DNA from: Owenia fusiformis
Taxonomy: Eukaryota > Annelida > Polychaeta > Sabellida > Oweniidae
Direction: 5' to 3'
DNA length: 64,000 bases
Assembly: GCA_903813345.2 (NCBI GenBank)
Contig: CAIIXF020000012.1
Coordinates: 1,159,318-1,223,317, forward strand
Within the stretch, counting starts at the first letter, position 1; each line of letters begins with the position of its first letter. The notes beneath the pieces are model-generated. The model saw nothing but the letters and a program-made list of their open reading frames with translations. It ran no database searches and had not been told where the DNA came from. Positions 31,906 through 45,763 of the stretch are shown in pieces. Position numbers and translations under genes: made by a program.

Positions 31906-32544
31906 TAACTACATGTACCTTAATGAGTACCTGATATCCTAGAAGCCAGTAAAATATATCCTTATTTTCAAGATTTAAGATAACCAGAGTGTTTGATGTT
32001 AAATTGGTACCAAGATTCACTTTAATACAGATCAGTGAAGTAAATCCCATTCTCAAGGAAAGATATCTTAACCAGAAAACAAAAAATTGACAAAATGAAT
32101 TCATGAAAATAAGATTAATTGCAATATAAATAACTTTATTATTATTAGTTTATATTTCTAAGATTGGTGACAAGGATTTAATGAAGAGGACCCAGTTGTT
32201 CAGAAGCACTCTTAGATGAATAGCACTATGAATATAAGAAAACAAGGTTAATTGATAATAAATGTCCAACTTGATTAAGATTTATTGAAATAAGGATTTC
32301 ATGAACAGAATAATAACTAGAAAATGGAAATTCAATAAGTTCAATTTCAGACTCGGAGGTTTTGGGATTTTTTGCTAAAATATGATATCTTGATCCACAT
32401 ATCAAATATATCTTCACCTGATATTCGATCTATATCCTTGTAACCATGGGATATAGTGATAAACTTACTTGTCACCATTTTCATGAATATATTACATCAT
32501 GTTTTCACAATTTCATAAACGGTGAATAATAAAAAATTGTGATG
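31906..32544. other. AT-rich stretch upstream of the recognised DEPDC5-like exons
   Basis: No family-supported exon. An open minus-strand segment at 31931-32066 has usable splice borders but no recognisable DEPDC5 sequence and is listed under rejected items. Confidence 0.4.
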
Positions 32545-33160
32545 TAAATTAGAAAAACAGCAACTCCACGGAGTAGCAAATCCCACACAACAAAACATAT
32601 TTTGCTTATAAGTGGCCATCTTGAAAATTCCTTCTTGAGCAGAGCTTGTTTGTCCCAAGGCATCAACATATAAAATGTAAACCATATCCATCAATTAGCA
32701 TTTGAGTTATCAAAGATTTCATTCCTTTTTTACAAAAAAATTGCAGCCATTTTGAAATTCAGCCGCCATTTTGAAAATTGTTCTCGAACAGAGCTACTGT
32801 GTCCCTCGGCATCAGCATATAAAATTTCAAAAAAATCCATTCACTGCTATTTGAGTTATCAAAGATTACATTTTTTAGGAAAAATGGCCGCCATTTTGAT
32901 ATTTAGCAGCCATTTTGAATCTCTTCTTCAGGGTAGCTTCTTTGTCCCTAAGCATCATCCTTCAACTGGTATTTGAGTTATCAAAGATTACATTTTTTTA
33001 TGAAAAATGGCCACCATTATAAAAGCAGCCATTCTAAAAATCTCTTCTTCAGCGTAGCTTCTTTATCCCTAGGCATCAGCATACAAAATTTGAACCAAAT
33101 CCTTCAACTAGTATTTGAGTTATCAAAGATTACGTGAAAATTCTTTCTTGAAAAAATCTA
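32545..33160. repeat. Dispersed modular repeat with GGCCGCCATTTT motifs
   Basis: Begins AAAACAGCAACTCCACGGAG and continues as several ~110-130 bp modules, each with TTTGAGTTATCAAAGATTAC and GCCGCCATTTTGAAA-type text. A near-copy lies at 50980-51850 and a related family at 56589-57824. Confidence 0.8.
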
Positions 33161-33221
33161 GGAAAACTACGCTCGCCTTGCGGCCTCCGTAGGAAAACTA
33201 CGCTCGCCTTGCGGCCTCCGT
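33160..33221. repeat. 31-bp direct repeat, two copies, GC-rich
   Basis: AGGAAAACTACGCTCGCCTT.. is repeated end to end (33160-33190 and 33191-33221) and stands out from AT-rich surroundings. Confidence 0.9.
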
Positions 33222-36200
33222 ACGGCGTATCCAGTTTTTTACAGGCTGCAGGGTCGCCGTAGAAATTATAACTCGGAGTTATAATATTTGCTCATTTCTG
33301 AGGTCCCGGTAGAAATCAACTGGCTCAACAAGATTGAATCGTTATTTGTCAATGTTTCACGATCACTTTTCAGTTGATATTACATCCTAGCACTATGAAT
33401 AACATTTTAATATTTGGCAGCCATTTTGAAATTCTCTTCTTCATTGTGTATTTCAGAGTTAGCCTATAATAGTTTATGTTATTGGCAAGCCATTCTTGTA
33501 TAAAATGTATATGATGAAATAATTGACAATTAATAAGAAAGAAAAAAGTTTATAATAAATCGTATAAATAAATAATCGTATCTGCACTGATTGTTTTAGA
33601 GTGCATATGTCTGATAATATATATTCGCTACACTACTCCACGAGTGTAGCACTTTATTGCACTTGTATTTCCATGTATGTACATGCTGTCTGCTTACGTC
33701 TTTGCTTTAGTGGCTAAAAGTGTGTCTAAATATATGCTACTTCAGTTGTCCCTAATCTACCTATCCTCACCAATTTTCCCTAATTCAGATGCAATTTTCA
33801 CCAAAAGTGCAGGCCTTTTTAATAATTTTTAGTCCAAAGTTGTATTGAACTTTAAGACATGATTTAAACTGTAAAGGGGAAAAGTTAATTGTAAACCTAC
33901 TTTTTGATATTTTTTTCGTGATTTTTTCGTATTTTTTCTGATATTTTAAAGTGCTTCATACTAATATTATACAATTACAAAATAGAGGGCAGCTAAGTGC
34001 CATAAATAATTTGTTTGTTACAACACTCAGATAGTGACTGACTCAGCGTTATGGATTATAATCCTGTATTTTACCTTGTATTGTTTGTGTATAAAACAGT
34101 TGTGTCATTCACGTATAGCTATTTATATACTGAATACACACTACCCTACCACGTGACCACGTTTAAAAGGGAAACAGGGTACAGCTAAGTTGCAAATGGA
34201 GGACGTGGGTTTAATTCCATATTTCTAAACGTAAAATACATTTTACATTTATTTCTAGTGTTCTGCCAGACATAGAATTGATTCATCAAGCAGTTTGTAG
34301 AAAATTGTTGGCAAAAAACCACTATAGGCAAAGATAGATAATAGTGGGCGCAGTGAAGCAAAACTCAATGCAATACACGATACATTTCAGTAAATCTGTC
34401 AACGTACAGGGAGCATGTAAGTTTCCCTTCGAGAATGTTACATTGATATGTAACAAAACCCCAGTAAACTGTTATTTAAACTGCGTGTCATCGTGTTATA
34501 TGTGGATACGTTTTCCAGTATGTTATTCAACTGTACTTTTGTGAATTAATTGTTTTTCTAAAATCTTAAGATGCAAAAAAGTCGTCTCAGAAATGTATCT
34601 TTATTTTGCCGTAAGGCATAACATATTGTGAAACATTTTTCCTCAAGGAGGATAATGTTTGTTTCGAGGTGTCTTCTTGTGATGAGCGTTTCATGATTAA
34701 ATGCAAAATCACTGGAGCAGATACCATCCAAAAACATCTGACATTCAACACGTCATATAAGACTACATCGATCTGGTATTAGTTTTTTTTTACAATAATA
34801 GAGAAATACGACGTCATATCACCTCTACAGCAAATCGTGAAGAACAAAATGTCGTGACATGATGGTATTTTGAACAAACTATTTTAAATGATCGGTTTTT
34901 GAGGACGGTAGTGAATTAGACCATTCAAGGGGTTATATAGAAAGATTCTTTACATGTAGTTCACGCAATTTTAATTATTCTGAATAGCGGATAGTCATTA
35001 ATCCTGATAGCCGATAGTCATTTATCACTTACGTGTTCATATTTAATTTCGTTATTTTATTTCAATTTGATACCCTATAAACACGTATAATCTAGCGTTC
35101 TTGTTAATTTAATGACTAAAATGCATATACGACCTAAAAGCCCGTGTCTAATTCTACTAAATAATGTTTACTTTATTTGGATTAAATAACAATTGATGAC
35201 ACCTCAAAGCATCAACAGGCGGCCTTTTTAGCATTATTTTCACTGTTTGCAACCTAACTGTACATGAGATCGGGACATAGTATGTCTGTATAATCAGCTT
35301 ACTTTCTCGCTCCCTGTACTATTGAACAATTTACATTCCTCGTACCCTGTATTGATCAACTTTTGCAGCTGTGTACCGTGTACTATGACGTATCAAATAT
35401 TTTAAATTTTAAAACGATATTATTTGCATTCTTTCTTCAACTATCATATAACTTGGAACATGGACTTCACTATTGCACCACTGAAGTTCAGCGAATAGCA
35501 ATATTGACTCACTCCGAGCACCAAACGTATTAACCTTTTCACTAAGCAGTCGATATACTCAAAAGCGACCTGATTGAAAGCCCAAAAATTCGCGCATGCG
35601 CTATCGAGGTAGGGTAGTGTGGAATAGTTCTTTGTAATTACATGTGCCTGGTTTTGGCTATTCAACCTAGATTCTTTGTTATATTAGGGCAGGCTGAAAT
35701 GAATGTGTGAAAATAAAATGAATTACAGGGTGAGGCAAAAATGTCATCCAAAGAAATGTTATTAACTCATTCATCCAGTATGAGTTGAAATCATATTTAG
35801 TTAATTTTACCATGTAAAATCTTTTTGCATTTTACCATGTTTCATGGGTCCATTCCTCAAGGTCACAATTCTATGGCCATTCTACAAATTTCAGCCTCGT
35901 CCCTTCAGGCAGACCTGCACTGGTCGGTTGAGGTTGTAAGTTCATGGTCACAGAAATTGTTCTCCTACTTGTTGTAGGGGTTGACATTATCTCAGAGATA
36001 GCCCGTAGTCATGAGATGAGGCTGGCATTTTGGACCATGTTTTGTTTTATAGCCATAAAATCCCGACTATTGGGGCAGGGCCAATTAAACTTAGTAAAAT
36101 GAAAGAACATTAAACAAGGTTTTATTATGCGAAATAACATTTTAACAGATGCGGAATTAGTTTGGGCTACATTTTTGGCTCACTCGGTATTAGACTGCAC

Positions 36201-37319
36201 TTTGATAGTATTTATGATGTCATATGTTGGGTAAAAGGCGATGATTTAACCTACTTTTGATGGCAAATTCATTTTAATATGAATGAAATAGTGGCAGGTA
36301 CTATTTATATTTAATGAGCCATAAAATAGTAGGTTGATCTGACAGTTGTTAGTTGAATTCGCCATTACTACTTGTAATGGGGTTTCAAAGCCCTTGGTCA
36401 CCTATCTAGTTTCTTCATCCTAGGTCAAATTGACTCAAGAATGGTGTTATATTAGATGCAGCATTTATTGATTTCTGGAATCACAGCACCCCTAAGCGTA
36501 ATCATAATTCCGTCGATTGACCTACAGCATAGGCCTAGGGAAAAGTAGTAGGAAGGAAGGCATAAGTTTACTCTTTACTACTTTTACATAGACCTATGGC
36601 CTAAAGATAAGTTTGGGATCCCTTATTAAATCCAAAACCTCTATTTCTAATTACAGCCCCTAAAAGCAACAACCCCGAACCAAGTGGCAGTCATTGAACC
36701 CAAAGGCATTTTTATGTGCCAACCTATAATGAGACCCCCTTTAGTGAATAACAACCAGGTAGTCATCTAAGGTATAACAACATGTTCAGTTTGTAATTTT
36801 ATAGAAGGTCACTGAATCCTCTAATCGTTCATTCAGTTACGGATAAACTATGAGTACTGGGTTTTATGAGAAATAATAGCAGAGGGGCTTGGCGTGAGGC
36901 TATTAGTTCTTATATGACCCATTTCGAATAGTTTATCTAACTTAAACTCCACACTGATTCTTATGAAGCGAAATTGACCCATGATCCAAGTTTAGAAAAA
37001 TTATTTTGTATTAACTATGTGGTAAATGTGTAGAGAAGTGGGTTGGTTTGATTGGTTCAGCTTCAATGCACTGCATGTATCAGGCAAGGTACATTGAAAA
37101 TTGTATTTATTTTGTGTTTACAATTCAACTATTGAGTGATTGAAAATGGTTTAATAAGAACAGCTTCGGTGCACTGCATGTGACAGTCAAGGTGTAAATA
37201 TTGAGCCAAACACTGTCAATCATATTTTGTGCCACACTGGTTTTAGATAGCTGCAGTGTCCATTCTTCAAAAACAATACAACAAGAATGCACTCCTCTTT
37301 CTTACTACTGCACATTCAT
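33222..37319. other. Gene-free stretch
   Basis: 33465-33650 matches 52040-52205 (shared AGCCATTCTTGTATAAAATG), an extension of the modular repeat family. The remainder is unique-looking AT-rich sequence. No ORF with recognisable protein and no convincing exon was found on either strand. Confidence 0.45.
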
Positions 37320-37600
37320 ATTCTTTAAGGTGAAAACGGTCTTAAATTGACCAATTTTTCAAAAATTCAAATCTGACTTTAAATTTTACAATTGACCTTC
37401 AATGACCTTCTCAAAGTAAAGAGGGTCTAAAAGGTATTTTTCAACTTGCTTCGAATTGACTGAATTTTCAAAATCACCTACAAGTTCTCAGAAGTCAAAT
37501 CTGACTTTTGAATTGACTTTTGACCTCTCAAGTTCAAAAAGTTCAAAAAGGCATTTTTCAACTTGCTTCATATAATCATTTTCTTTTCAAGATTTGACTT
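37320..37600. repeat. Dispersed repeat related to 29740-30600, opposite orientation
   Basis: Shares TTGACCTTCAATGACCTTC and TTTTTCAACTTGCTTC blocks with the inverse of the intronic repeat near 29.9 kb. Two internal sub-copies are visible (TTTTTCAACTTGCTTC at about 37438 and 37555). Confidence 0.55.
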
Positions 37601-37680
37601 GAACTACACGGTGATGACATTTTGTAATGGCAATGCCTTGTTCTACATGTTGTTATTTCATGATTTCTTTACGAAGTATT

Positions 37681-38312
37681 GGCTTCGTACCTCATACCCA
37701 TGTACGTGGGTGGTGATGCAGTTTTTGAAGGGTTCAATTGTTAAAGTTTTAAAAGATTATTCAATTTTAATGCTATCTGAGGTATAAATACATTCATAGT
37801 ATCCATAGATGTGAACTTCGTCTAGTGAAAGATAGATACAGAGTCATAAAATAAAGCCAGAATTGTTAATTTTTTGTTTTTCATTGATTGTCAAAATAGC
37901 GCCATTCAAAGGACTTTTCAATAGAGAAAAATCCATTCTAAATAAGTTTTAAATATGTCAGGGTATCATTTTATTTAATCACAGCATGATTACAGATTGA
38001 AGATAATTGTAGTCTCAGGAATCGTAAATTCACGTTTTAGTGTAGATTGGTTCTATAGTGAACGAGCATTTCAATTAGGCAATTTTTATCGAAATAGCAA
38101 AGGTAAACAATTGTGCAATTCTGGCCTTATTTATGACTAGAAAAATGTTGGATCTATAAGACATACACGTAGGTCTACAAGTGCATTAATGCACCTACAA
38201 TTCATATGATCAGAATAATCTGAAACGTTAGAATTGAACTCTTCAAAGAATGTATCATGCCCCAAGTACGGCGGCACGTGGGTACAAGGTATAAGGTTTT
38301 TCATACAAAGCC
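37681..38312. mobile_element. 632-bp MITE, second copy of the 8510-9174 family
   Basis: Ends GGCTTCGTACCTCATACCC and ..TTTTTCATACAAAGCC, with the internal TTTGAAGGGTTCAATT arms in inverse. The left end has lost about 16 bp relative to the right. Flanked by a perfect 9-bp duplication CGAAGTATT (37672-37680 and 38313-38321). Confidence 0.8.
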
Positions 38313-38321
38313 CGAAGTATT

Positions 38322-40222
38322 GACTGAGAATATAGAGTGATCGAGTACGTGACAATATCATAATTACACAAGGCCATAATTACACAAGGCCATATACATA
38401 TTGTCAAAGGGTAAAACCCAACCATTAAACTGTTTATTCCATAAAAATTCCAATCAGCAAAAACAATCCAATAAAATCTGAAATGAACAAAAAATGCAAC
38501 AAATGTTTGGCCAAACCATTGGAGAAAATTATTATTTGCATGTACTCTGTATACAGTGGTACCTGTATCAATACCTACTACATATAACACTATTCGAAAG
38601 ATCATTTACAGCAAACTCCTTTACATAAGGGACTTTCGAAACCCCCAATATGGTTGATGATAAAGAAAGATACACATGGGAAGAGTTAATTCAAATAAGA
38701 TGGTATTGAATCATGTTTGTTGAAACATCGCAAATGTGTAATATTTCAAATATTCATTTACACTATACAATTCAAATATATAAACAAGTATTTCCTCTTA
38801 TGTGTTTTACTAGGTGTTAAACATATTTATGTTTTACTGTACATACTTTACACGACCCAGTCATGTTGACATATCCATGCTCATTTCTATAATACGCAAT
38901 TATGCAACAATGAATACACAGAGTATCTAGCACTAACCCATGTAGAATATATCATGCCATCTATGGAACATATATAACTCTATCTATAAACATGATTGCA
39001 TAAAATAGGGTACATCTAAATGTCGCTCTAAGTGACATCTTTTCATACACTTCACACTAAGGTCATGGCATATGAGGTAAAAATGACAAATGGATTATCA
39101 GATAATGCTTATCTCATTTAGATCATTTTTTTTCTTTTTGGAAATCAATCATGTGACATAGCTAAATGTTTTCATGCATTAATCTCATTAAAAAATTGCT
39201 ACTTTTAGGTAAAAAATTTGGCCTAAAAAAGTTATTGTTTTTGGATTACCCTAATCCCAAAGTAATCAAGTTTTCCTTTTTAGAGGTAGATCATTCCTTA
39301 CAATAAATTGTAATTTTGCCATAAAAGCTGAAATAAAATGCTGCATTTTTGGTGAAAATTGTGTCCGAATTAGGGAAAATTGGTGAAGATGGTTGGATTA
39401 GGAACAGCTTAAGAGATAATCCATTCAACTTGATTATTATCCTACTGTCATTTATTGAAGACAAGACATGGATCTAACAGAACCATTTGTTTTTGTGGTT
39501 AAAGTATTCTTAGAATTAAAGATATAGCCCTTTGAAATTGGCTTGCCATATCTTACCTGCTCCTTTCTTAATCATCAAATATTTCTTAATGCATTTCAAA
39601 AAAGATTATCTTTTTAACACCAATGCAAAGATTGAACAAAAGACACGCTATTTCAATAATAAAATGTCATATTTAATGGGCCACTTCAATGTTTTAGCTT
39701 ATCAAAAATATTTTGAAACATTAGTGATGTCACTAAGGTAACAAAAACTTTTTGAAAAAAATTGAATTTTTTTTTTCGATGTCAATCTTTTCTAAATATG
39801 CTAGACTTTCATAAAAAACAATGTTGATTGTCTAACCAGGTTAAAAGGAAGAATAAATTATGTTTAAGATATCATTGTACCATTGGTTTCTATGAGAACT
39901 AAAATTTTGAAATGCATTTTTCTCAGAACCATTTTCATGCACTGATAAGTTCATTTCTCGCTTGTTTATCAACCGATTTTCTTAATTCTTTCGGCAAAAA
40001 ATATGGGAGGATGAATGCTATGCATTGGTATGAATTATGGCTAATTAGAAGATATAAGTGGCCTCTAAAAGTTTGTTTAAATAAATTCACAAATTTTGGA
40101 ACAAAAAGTCTATCAAAAACCACTTTTTGAAATTAAAAAAAAAAGTTTCACATATCACACTTTGATAACATTAGGTAAGACTACAACATAAGCCAAAGTG
40201 GTTTAAACTTTACATGGGGCCT
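38322..40222. other. Gene-free AT-rich stretch
   Basis: No recognisable protein, RNA or element was seen apart from homopolymer tracts. Confidence 0.4.
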
Positions 40223-40351
40223 TTAACTTAATCAATTTCCTATACTTATTTTGCCTAAAAACCATATTAACATTATGTTATTATACATTGTACATAAAAT
40301 AAACTTAAAGTTACACTAAAATGGTGGCCATTTTTTAAACTGGCAGCAAGT

Positions 40352-40570
40352 TATTGAATAATTTGAAATGCAATAAGGATATATTCTGCTCAAGAAATTC
40401 TGTACTGGAACGGGACGAATCATTCAATAATGTTTTTATTGTGTGATCCTCTGTATTGCTATTGAGATTGTCCCCTCCGTACAAATATTTTCTGTATTGC
40501 GACGGAGATGATCAGTACAGCACAAGAACTGACCAATCAGAGGGCTTCATTTTACAGATCATACGATAAA
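40352..40570. mobile_element. Fold-back element, second copy
   Basis: Shares ATTGCTATTGAGATTGTCCC, GAAGCCCTCTGATTGGTC (in inverse) and ACAGATCATACGATAAAAA with 23040-23370, reversed. Absent at the matching place in segmental copy B. Confidence 0.65.
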
Positions 40571-43500
40571 AATGATACTGGGCTAATGGTATTTGAGTGG
40601 ATGGATGGACATATCTAAGGACAGACAGAGGGACAGGGGATGGAGCAATTCTCTATAAACCCCCAAACTTCATTCGATGGGATAATTATACTTCAAAATG
40701 AACCATTGATTGAAAAAGATATATTGTTGTTTTCGGTCATTTTTGATTATTTTAGTTAACATGTTAATAACGTCACAGACAGAATCAACAGAAATGTGTG
40801 ATGTTTTGATTACTTGTTTGGTTACGGAAATAGAAATCATGTGAATGAACCTGTTTCATGATACAAAGGGCTTCCCATTTCATGGGGAAGGCGGGGGGGG
40901 GACTTCTTAAACACATATCATAATTCTTTTTCAACAATATTTTGGTTATTGGCTGGTGGAAAACATTGGAATAGTTTCTGCCAATATGGACAGTATGTAT
41001 AGATACATATAAACTATTTCTATCCCAAGTGATATAAGTGAAAATACTAATTGTATATCTGTAAAACAGATTGATTTATTCTCTTAAGACATTGGGAATG
41101 CTGCCATTGACCTATTTCAATATAATTACAAATCCTTCTTTATACATTATGATGGTCAGTTTCTGCATCATTAAATTCATACTCAGCTATCTAATTAAAC
41201 AATAAAAAGATGTACTTAAAGTTACCCTTATCCCAATTGGTTTACTACATCACACTCTGATTATAAAAAGAGATTTACTCTTTTTGTTGACAAGTCATTA
41301 CAGGTGAGGGTATGGATGGGTAGTTATGTGATATTTTGAAATATAATTGCATATCATCAATACAGTTATGCTTTAATAATCATTAAAACTGAAAAAATAC
41401 AATACAATTTACAAATTTTTGTCTGCTGTTTATCTCACTTGTACATAGAGTTCCAGAGTTATTAAATTGTAAGAATGATAAATCTTGCTATCAGGGTTGA
41501 ACTCCAATGGTGCTTTGAATTATGGGGCTCTGAAAATGTAATTACTTACTACATGTAATTATCAATAGTTTATTGAAACTCTGTCTGGGGTACTAATAAG
41601 ATTTTATCTTATAGCTCTATCATTATTAAATCATTACACAATCTTGTTATTGAAACAAGCTAAACTGAAACAGTGGAGAAAAGGAATTCATAGAAATTTT
41701 GAAACTATGCACAACTACATGTAGATGTATGTATTGCACAACTAATTCTACCTAAAACCACTAATTCTTCATGTCATTCAATAGTCTGATGTAATAAGAA
41801 AATGTTACTTCAGAGAGTCTGTATATGCTTTAGAGAGTGATTTTTCTATATTTCAATATAATTCATTGAATAGCATATTCATTCTCTGAAAAAGTGGATC
41901 AGATTAACTAAAAATGACACTTTTATTATAAAATAATCAATAACTAATTTACAAGGTGCCATTTAAAAATGTATAATATAGATTCTTGATCTCATCGCAT
42001 GCAAACGAATGATATATTGAAGTCACAGGAGCCAATCAGATCACTAGATTACCCAATCGTGGAATAAATAATGAATGCTAGATTATGTAGAAGAAAAACT
42101 TATTAAGACTACAGTAAGGATTTAAAATGAAGATTATAAGAGGTAAAAGTTTATATACTACCATATTTTAATTAAATCATTGTATTTTACAAATTTTTTG
42201 ATATTATAAGATTTTAATTCATATAAGGGTGAAAAACACTGGCAGATCCAGAAGCTAAAATAGTCTAGAATAGGTATGTTGAAAATAAAATGACATCTTA
42301 CATTTTGACGAGCACCTTAACCATGGTTGTCAAATGAAAGGTAAAGGGTTTCTTTATTGATACTGAGATTTGCCAAGATGAAATAGGTGTCGAAGTCTCT
42401 TTTTGGGTAAAAACCGGTTTTTGCAAAAAAAATTTAAATTGATAAAAAATATTTTAGAAAATTGATTATATAAAATGCAGTCTAGTTGACTCTTAAAAGT
42501 CAAAATATACCATGTTTAATCAACTAGGGGGATTTTGGGAGCTTAATAGTTTTTTCTTTGTGATTTGCATGCAATATCGACTAAAACGAGTGTGTTCAAA
42601 ATATGATGACACCGTTCACACATTTTGACGAGCAGCTTAACCATGGTTAATAATTGAAAGGTAAAGGGTCCCTTCGTTGATACTGAGATTTGCCAAGATG
42701 AAATAGGTGTCGAAGTAAGTTTTTGGGTAAAAAATGTGTTTTTTGCAAAAATAATTTTATGTTAAAAAGAACATTTTAAGAAAAATTATTATATGAAATA
42801 CAGTCTAGTTGACTCAAAAAGTCGAATTTTACCATGTTTAATCAAGGGTTCCTTTATTGATACTAAGATGAAATAGGTGTCAAAATGTGTTTTGGATGAA
42901 ATGCCTTTTTACAAGAGAAATTCAAAAATTGAAATATATTTTTTGAAATTAAACTTTAACAAATATAGTCTGATTGATTATAAAAAGGTGAGAAAAACTA
43001 TTTGTTATCAATTTTGAGAGATTTTGAAGCTGTGTGAGGTATTGCCTTGTGGTTTGTATCCTGCGAATTCAAAGGCACTTGAATTAACATTACTGCAATG
43101 AGTTAAAACAGGGGGTTGAGGTTGGTGCGATCTCAACCCCAAAAATACAACCAAAAAAAGAGATGAGAGGATTAGAATGCTTTTTGAAGTTTCTAGCTCA
43201 ATTTTGAGGGAAATTGCACCAATTTTTAAAATACTACGATCCAGCCCCAATGGAAAGCGGGCTATGGCCCTGCTATGTATACCCTGTTTTATGTATATTC
43301 CAGTTCATATGTTAGTTAATGAAAGCACCAGAGAATTATCTGTGATGTAGCGGATATCTACAATGAATGTTTTATGTATCCTATATTACAAGAAGATACA
43401 TGGTCCCCAACCAAAAATTGATCATAAATAGGAAATCTATTGATACAAAATTAGCTTTAAAATACTTCTCTCAATCAAATAATCACTAACACTGAAAGCA

Positions 43501-44697
43501 TCACCATTAACAATGTTAATTGTTGTTTCAAAAAGTACTTAATGTTAACAATTAGCAAAGATTTGAACTTCATCAATCTGATATCATATTTGCACCCAGC
43601 AGTACATTTGATTCTAGACACTGAGCTCATTGGCACTGACCAATAAGCTTTGCATTCCATTGGCCAGTGTATGTCTGGTATGAATGTAGAACTCATGATT
43701 AATACAAGTATATTTGACATATATTTTAATGTGATTTTCAACTTCATTTCATAATTATTCTCATTTATTAATTGACTGTAATTTCATTGGTACCATCACT
43801 TTTAATTATCAAGCATGTTACGAAAACTCTTTGTTACAGTCTTAGCACACAAGTCATGATCAAGACCAAGTATCCTCTTAGCTTGGTACATCAAAATATC
43901 CCTTCTTAATTGCACTGTTGTGTGTCTACCTACAGGCTCTGTGTGAGAAGATGTTTACTCAAGTAGAGGGGGAGGGGTCACATAAGCTTACCTTATTTAA
44001 CGCATAATACAATGTGACTTGATTATGGGTTACTTACAGTATAGTATAATAACCATTTGGTATATCAAATAAGCATGTACTTTTATGTGATAACAGACTT
44101 ATAAATACAGTAGCTCCCATATGAGAGAATCTGAGGAGCAGACAATGCTGCAATGCTGTAGTGTAATTCTGATTATTAGTTTACCAGTTCAGTAAAATCA
44201 ATCAAAGCAGATTGAGTACTGTAATCTATGGATTTATCAAAACACTGGCACATGTCCAGCATGAAACAATTGACACACTGACCACAGCTGTTCAAGGGAA
44301 AGATCAATACCCGGTGGTTTCAGCGGGAAGTGGCGTTTCGTTCAGTGGATGAGCTGCGCACGCACGCATAAATGTGATTATCCAATATATTTAGGGCTAT
44401 TTGAAATAGTTTTTGGTCTCAGGCGCGACCCAGGGCTGTTGTCTTAAGGACATTTCGTTGAAAATGAGCCATTCGGCTGATAATTGGTAAGAGTTTGCGA
44501 TCTTATAATGTATAACTGTTACTCAGACACATATTTTGACACGATTTTGTTGGGAATAAGCTTTGAACCGAGAGATATACACGATTGATATGCACATTTT
44601 TGATTGTGCCATTGTTTTTCCATTGCACAATCCATGTATTGATAGAAGTAACATTAATAATCCAGATTGGTTTACCTTCAATACATGGCAGACACTA

Positions 44698-45763
44698 CAG
44701 GGTGTTCCATATGTTTCAGGAATGATGCTGTGTTTTATTGGTTTTCTTTTCAATCTAACTGAATTTTTGACACAATGTGTCTTAACAAGTTTTGAATAAG
44801 TTGGGAAAGTTTCATATCGTGAAGTTCAGTAGTCTTTATTATATGGTTGCTATAGTAACCTAGGGGTAGGGTAGGTGGAGCAGGTGTAACAACGCGCAAA
44901 ATATATGAAATATTTGTAAAAATACTCTTTTTTGTACGAAGGACTAAGTATTAGGTTGTCAGAGTTGGATCAAACTTGTCAGTAATTAAACAAAAATGAA
45001 GGTGGATTCCAAGAAAGTATTAGTAAAAAAATGTCATCACCCTTGATCACATCACAATTTAAACACCATGTAATGTCATGAGTCACAAAGGAGAATAAAC
45101 ACAGTTCATTTTGGACGAGCGGCCATCTTGAAAAGTGAAAAATTCATTAGCAAAGGAAAACCTTCGACTTAAGCATTACACAACAATCTAAGACAAGACA
45201 TGACATGTTTGAATAACAGTTTTCTGCAGCAGACACAATTAAACTCCAGACGAATGCACATGGGGACTCCATGATGGTAACCTCTAGAGTGTATGAGTGG
45301 TACAAGCGGTTCAAATCTGGAAGGGAAACTGAGACAGATTATCCAAAATGTGGATTTCCGAGAACAGTGAGAGCGCTAACTAATGCAGAAGGGATAGATG
45401 CTGAAATAATGATGATGGCTAATAAAGGGTGTGATAACATTTTTAATTTCCAGGAATCCACCTTTATTCTTTTTAATTTCCAACAAGTTTGATGCGACTA
45501 TGACAAATTAATACTTTGAACACTTTATACAAAACTACTATTTTTACAAAAATGTCATGTTTTGCTCGTTGTTGCACCTGCTCCACCTACCCTACCCCTA
45601 GATTACTATAGCAACCATATTATTCAGTCTTCTGAGTTTCATGATATGAAACTTTTCCAACTTATTCACAACATATTTGGACACATTTTGTCAAAAAATC
45701 AGCTAGATTGAAAAGAAAACCAATAAAATACAGCATCATTCCTGAAACATATGGAACACCCTG
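44698..45763. mobile_element. Mariner-type transposon with very long inverted repeats
   Basis: Begins CAGGGTGTTCCATATG and ends CATATGGAACACCCTG, with TA on each side (44696-44697 and 45764-45765). The inverted arms extend at least 200 bp (GGGGTAGGGTAGGTGGAGCA near 44867 and its inverse near 45583). The same locus in copy B (about 57868) has a single TA and no insertion, giving the exact pre-insertion site. Confidence 0.92.
45271..45492 (+). pseudogene. Mariner transposase N-terminal remnant
   Basis: The reading VTSRVYEWYKRFKSGRET matches the second helix-turn-helix region of mariner transposases (RVYEWYKRFK..GR). No catalytic DDE/D domain follows. The frame is overtaken by unrelated sequence after about 40 codons. 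Within the element at 44698-45763. Confidence 0.75.

Noticed and set aside
31931-32066. A minus-strand open segment with AG and GT borders, phase-compatible with the next DEPDC5-like exon, ending YWLLGYQ
   Set aside because: Its sequence does not resemble the DEPDC5 region expected just before GFQMIVKP, and open frames of this length are common by chance in such AT-rich DNA. cDNA would settle it.
32400-32470. Possible microexon or exon end (ATAGATCGAATATCAG with GTGAAG, and a GTAAGT at about 32446) of the DEPDC5-like gene
   Set aside because: Frames around them close quickly and no DEPDC5 sequence is seen. The resemblance rests on four residues (DIDR).
35735-35760. Possible mariner end (TACAGGGTGAGGCAAAAATG)
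   Set aside because: No matching inverted end with a TA was found nearby, so no element can be delimited.
43008-43250. 80-codon minus-strand frame identical in both segmental copies
   Set aside because: Identity reflects the recent duplication. The frame has no recognisable domain, and no selection can be inferred from near-identical DNA.
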